Source: Lactiplantibacillus brownii (GTDB taxonomy: Bacteria > Bacillota > Bacilli > Lactobacillales > Lactobacillaceae). From it: 64,000 bases of DNA. The notes below the pieces were generated by a model. The model was given only the letters and a program-made list of their open reading frames with translations. It made no database searches and had not been told where the DNA came from. The translations under genes were made by a program, and so were the position numbers. The stretch is from assembly GCF_031085375.1 (NCBI RefSeq), contig NZ_JAVCWF010000001.1:868001-932000 (forward strand). The letters run 5' to 3'. Positions 61,698-64,000 of this stretch are shown in pieces (position 1 is the stretch's first letter; each line of letters opens with the position of its first letter).

Positions 61698-62139
61698 AGT
61701 TAAGTGTTGGATAAGGATCAGGTAAGTGATTCGCCAATTTTTCAGCCTTGGCAAATTGACGTTCGGCGGTAATGACTTGTTTGGCATTGGAAGCACTATA
61801 AATGTTGAGTTTAAAGTCGATCTCTTGCAAATTGTCCCGGATTTTTTGCTGCTCAGCCAAAATTGCTGCTCGATGATCACTCAGCAGTTGTCGTCGTTCT
61901 GGAATGGTCTGAGGTCCAGCCATCACCGCGTCAATATAACGACGGATGGTGGCAATTTTCATGCCAGTATTTTTCAAGCAGGTAATCGTGCGTAAGAGTT
62001 GTAAGTCGGCATCGGTAAATTCTCGGTAGCCGGAGTCATTACGGCTGACAAAGGGCAAGAGTCCTTGCTTGTCGTAGAAGCGCAAGGTATAGATGGATAG
62101 ATGCGTTTTTTCAGCGACTGTTTTGATGGTATAAGTCAA
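61696..62139 (-). CDS. MerR-family regulator next to an SDR gene
   Basis: A 147-residue MerR protein: YTIKTVAEKTHLSIYTLRFYDKQGLLPFVSRNDSGYREFTDADLQLLRTITCLKNTGMKIATIRRYIDAV, then a coiled-coil dimer helix. There are no metal-binding cysteines at the C-terminus, so it belongs to the aldehyde/redox or small-molecule group. It is divergent to a reductase and its operator-like promoter is clear in the spacer. Confidence 0.92.
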   Translation of the reverse strand: MTYTIKTVAEKTHLSIYTLRFYDKQGLLPFVSRNDSGYREFTDADLQLLRTITCLKNTGMKIATIRRYIDAVMAGPQTIPERRQLLSDHRAAILAEQQKIRDNLQEIDFKLNIYSASNAKQVITAERQFAKAEKLANHLPDPYPTLN

Positions 62140-62156
62140 AAATTTTCCTCCTGAGC

Positions 62157-62187
62157 TTGCCCTAGAGTGTTGTCGAGGGTTTATGAT
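62157..62187 (+). promoter_or_regulatory. MerR-type promoter with 19-base spacer
   Basis: TTGCCC and TATGAT are separated by 19 bases, the extra-long spacer that MerR regulators act on. The spacer carries a CCCTAGAGTGTTGTCGAGGG-like imperfect palindrome. It drives the SDR gene downstream. Confidence 0.75.
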
Positions 62188-62238
62188 ATGACCAGTTTAA
62201 AAGAATTAAACTTAAAATACAAGTAAACAGGAGATATC

Positions 62239-63249
62239 ATGATGAAAAAAACAGTATTGGTGACTGGTGGCAACGGTTTCTTAGCCCTATGGTTGATTAA
62301 AGGATTATTGCGACAAGGTTATGCGGTCCGCGCAACGTTACGGTCAGAATCAAAGGCAGCCGAAGTGACCGCAGCTTTGACGAGTCAAGGACTCACGTCG
62401 TTAACTGATTTGCATTTTGTCGAAGCCAATTTAACTAAGGATGCTGGGTGGGCAGCGGCAATGCAAGATGTCGAAACGGTGATGAGTGTGGCAGCGCCAG
62501 TGTTCGTCAATGGTGAGTCTGTGGCTGATCAAGTTGTTCAAACCGCTAAGCAGGGAACTTTGCGGATCTTAAAAGCTGCTGAGCAAGCTGGGGTCAAACG
62601 AGTCGTCATGACGGCAAATTTAGGCGCGGTTGGTTTTAGTCGCTTAGATCATCAGGGCGTGGTCACCGAACAAGATTGGACCAATCCTGATCAACCCGGG
62701 CTGTCCTTATATGAAAAGTCTAAACTATTGGCTGAACAGGCGGCTTGGAACTTTTCACAAAATTCAAAATTAGACTTGGTAACCGTCAATGCCGGGGCCA
62801 TGTTAGGCGCGGCGATGGGACAACACGTCTCTGGAAGCTTTGGCTTGGTACAACGTCTATTGACTGGACAAGTCACTCCTAACTTTAAGGTGAACGTGGT
62901 GGCTGCTCAGGACGTTGCTGCAATGCACATTTTAGCGATGCAAACACCGAATGCGGCTGGACAACGATTTTTGGCGGTCGCAGATCAGGCCATTACGGCT
63001 AAAGAAATCATGACTTTGATCAAAACTCAGCGTCCAGCACAAGCGACACAGTTACCCAAGTTGCTCTTACCGACTCCAATCGTGCGATTATTAGCACCGG
63101 TAATGCCACAAATCAAAGAAGTTAATCTGATGATGCGTGTGAATCACCAAGTCAGTAACCGTAAAGCTCGCACGATTTTGGGGTGGCAACCAAAAAGTTC
63201 AGCGGCCGAGACCGTATTAGCTGCAGTTGACTCACTGACTACCAAGTAA
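62239..63249 (+). CDS. NAD(P)-dependent reductase (extended SDR)
   Basis: A 336-residue extended SDR similar to the one near 40.1 kb: VTGGNGFLALWLIKGLLRQGYAVRATLRS, VETVMSVAAPV, VVMTANLGAVG, and the catalytic YEKSK. Dihydroflavonol-reductase/CCR family. It is under a MerR-type promoter next to a divergent MerR gene, suggesting induction by an aldehyde or electrophile. The two SDR paralogues in this window sit beside regulators of different families. Confidence 0.9.
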   Translation: MMKKTVLVTGGNGFLALWLIKGLLRQGYAVRATLRSESKAAEVTAALTSQGLTSLTDLHFVEANLTKDAGWAAAMQDVETVMSVAAPVFVNGESVADQVVQTAKQGTLRILKAAEQAGVKRVVMTANLGAVGFSRLDHQGVVTEQDWTNPDQPGLSLYEKSKLLAEQAAWNFSQNSKLDLVTVNAGAMLGAAMGQHVSGSFGLVQRLLTGQVTPNFKVNVVAAQDVAAMHILAMQTPNAAGQRFLAVADQAITAKEIMTLIKTQRPAQATQLPKLLLPTPIVRLLAPVMPQIKEVNLMMRVNHQVSNRKARTILGWQPKSSAAETVLAAVDSLTTK

Positions 63250-63269
63250 AAGTCCGTTATTGGTTAAAT

Positions 63270-63312
63270 AAAAGCACTCAGCAGTTGGATTAACAGTTGC
63301 TGAGTGCTTTTA
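63270..63312. terminator. Bidirectional terminator
   Basis: AAAAGCACTCAGCA pairs with TGCTGAGTGCTTTT; shared by the SDR gene and the convergent azl genes. Confidence 0.88.
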
Positions 63313-63320
63313 AACGATCA

Positions 63321-63647
63321 TTAACCCCAGCCAACTAAGCGAAGTAGCGCCATGGCGATTACACCAGTAATGACGACGGCTAGCAAGCTCTTGGTTAAGA
63401 CGCCAGCGAGGATCGCGGGAATTGAGGCATAGATGTTTTCGAGATTAAAGCCAGGCCATTGTCCAGCGTGATAGACGAGTAGACTTTCAACAAAAATAGC
63501 GGTCATGATGGCGACTGGCACAAAAGAAAGAAAATCGATCAGCCATTTGGGAACCGTTAAATTTTTGATGATGGCAAAGGGAACCACACGAGAGAGCCAT
63601 GTGACCAAGCCAGAGAGTAAGATGGTGACGAGCACATAATTAGTCAT
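63321..63647 (-). CDS. azlD: AzlD-type branched-chain amino acid export subunit
   Basis: A 108-residue protein with four helices. VLVTILLSGLVTWLSRVVPFAII, VPKWLIDFLSFVPVAIMTAIFVESLL and IPAILAGVLTKSLLAVVITGVIAMALLRLV match AzlD. It pairs with AzlC, whose gene overlaps it by eight bases. Together they export branched-chain amino acids. Confidence 0.9.
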   Translation of the reverse strand: MTNYVLVTILLSGLVTWLSRVVPFAIIKNLTVPKWLIDFLSFVPVAIMTAIFVESLLVYHAGQWPGFNLENIYASIPAILAGVLTKSLLAVVITGVIAMALLRLVGWG

Positions 63648-64000
63648 GAGCGGTCACCGCCATTCCAAAACCGCAACCGAGTAACGTAGCAATCAGAAGC
63701 GCAATATTGCCTGGGAAAAAACGCATGAGAAAATACATGGCAATGGCGACGAACAGGACGACCAACAGCTGTGTTTTGAGAGTCTTACTGCGGTCGGTAA
63801 TAATTTGCAGATAAAGTAGACCAATAAACATGCCAACAACGGCAAAATCCAGGCCAAATTGATTCGGGTCAGCGATTAAATGTCCCAGTAAACAGCCGAC
63901 GACGGTGGCGGCTGCCCAGACCAAATAAGCAATAATATTGGCAGCGTGAAGCCACCGTGGTCGTAGCTGATGATCGGTTTGATTGATTTTGTTCATGCTC
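63640..64000 (-). CDS. azlC: AzlC-type permease, C-terminal part only
   Basis: The C-terminal half of an AzlC protein: LVWAAATVVGCLLGHLIADPNQFGLDFAVVGMFIGLLYLQI, then two further helices and GCGFGMAVTAHD. The visible part is about 118 residues after an internal Met against about 230 expected, and no start with a ribosome binding site is visible, so the gene almost certainly runs past the window edge. Its stop overlaps the azlD start. Confidence 0.8.
   Translation of the reverse strand, partial: SMNKINQTDHQLRPRWLHAANIIAYLVWAAATVVGCLLGHLIADPNQFGLDFAVVGMFIGLLYLQIITDRSKTLKTQLLVVLFVAIAMYFLMRFFPGNIALLIATLLGCGFGMAVTAHD

Overview
The window looks like chromosome from a bacterium of the Lactiplantibacillus plantarum group (plantarum, pentosus or paraplantarum; I cannot separate them from sequence alone). 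Supporting signs are low-to-moderate GC DNA, AGGAGG-type ribosome binding sites, an LPQTDE-type sortase anchor, a MurE with the DNPR signature expected for meso-diaminopimelate, a T-box before asnA, CcpA (cre) sites, and typical lactobacillar genes such as pepN, C69 dipeptidases and a LysM/transglycosylase-like secreted protein.

Layout. Bases 1-9,930 are an accessory defence island. It holds an uncharacterised protein, an Mrr-like nuclease, an IS982-like remnant, a YejK/NdpA-like nucleoid-associated protein, a dead IS5-family element, and a three-gene restriction-modification operon whose methyltransferase is split between two overlapping genes. From 10.0 to 12.2 kb lies a niacin transporter (niaP) with nadC. 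At 12.7-14.5 kb is a two-gene ATPase plus small TOPRIM-like cassette with its own promoter and operator, a candidate abortive-infection type system. From 14.7 to 25.4 kb come a MerR regulator, a lipoprotein-type agmatine/peptidylarginine deiminase, an ABC/LytTR/DUF3021 operon, an HxlR-controlled MFS pump, a DUF4767 lipoprotein and pepN. A sugar locus (GntR regulator, MGH1-like glycosidase, PTS IIBCA) occupies 25.4-30.0 kb. It is followed by small cre-associated membrane genes and a large sortase-anchored surface protein.

At 34.3-44.9 kb are asnA with its T-box, pepD, an operon under a LexA box (OB-like small protein plus a DEDD exonuclease fused to an HTH), a TetR/SDR pair, a roughly 550-base highly folded non-coding element, recQ and a serine hydrolase. 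From 45.0 to 53.3 kb are a pseudouridine synthase, an ArsR/flavin-reductase pair, a tRNA-Arg, a YibE/YibF pair, and small enzymes. Two copies of a structured non-coding repeat lie at 47.7 and 53.3 kb. The end of the window carries an alpha/beta hydrolase, murE, an asnB-aspartokinase operon, the LysM protein, a MerR/SDR pair and azlCD, with azlC running off the end.

The most promising undescribed items are the long folded non-coding element at about 41.18-41.79 kb, the structured repeat pair at 47.66/53.34 kb, the LexA-controlled exonuclease-HTH operon, the ATPase/TOPRIM-like cassette, and the split GIY-YIG/helicase/methylase restriction system. Regulatory logic is unusually legible: several regulators sit divergent to their targets with visible operators (TetR, MerR, HxlR, GntR), and three genes carry cre sites. 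All assignments come from reading motifs and context; no database search was run.
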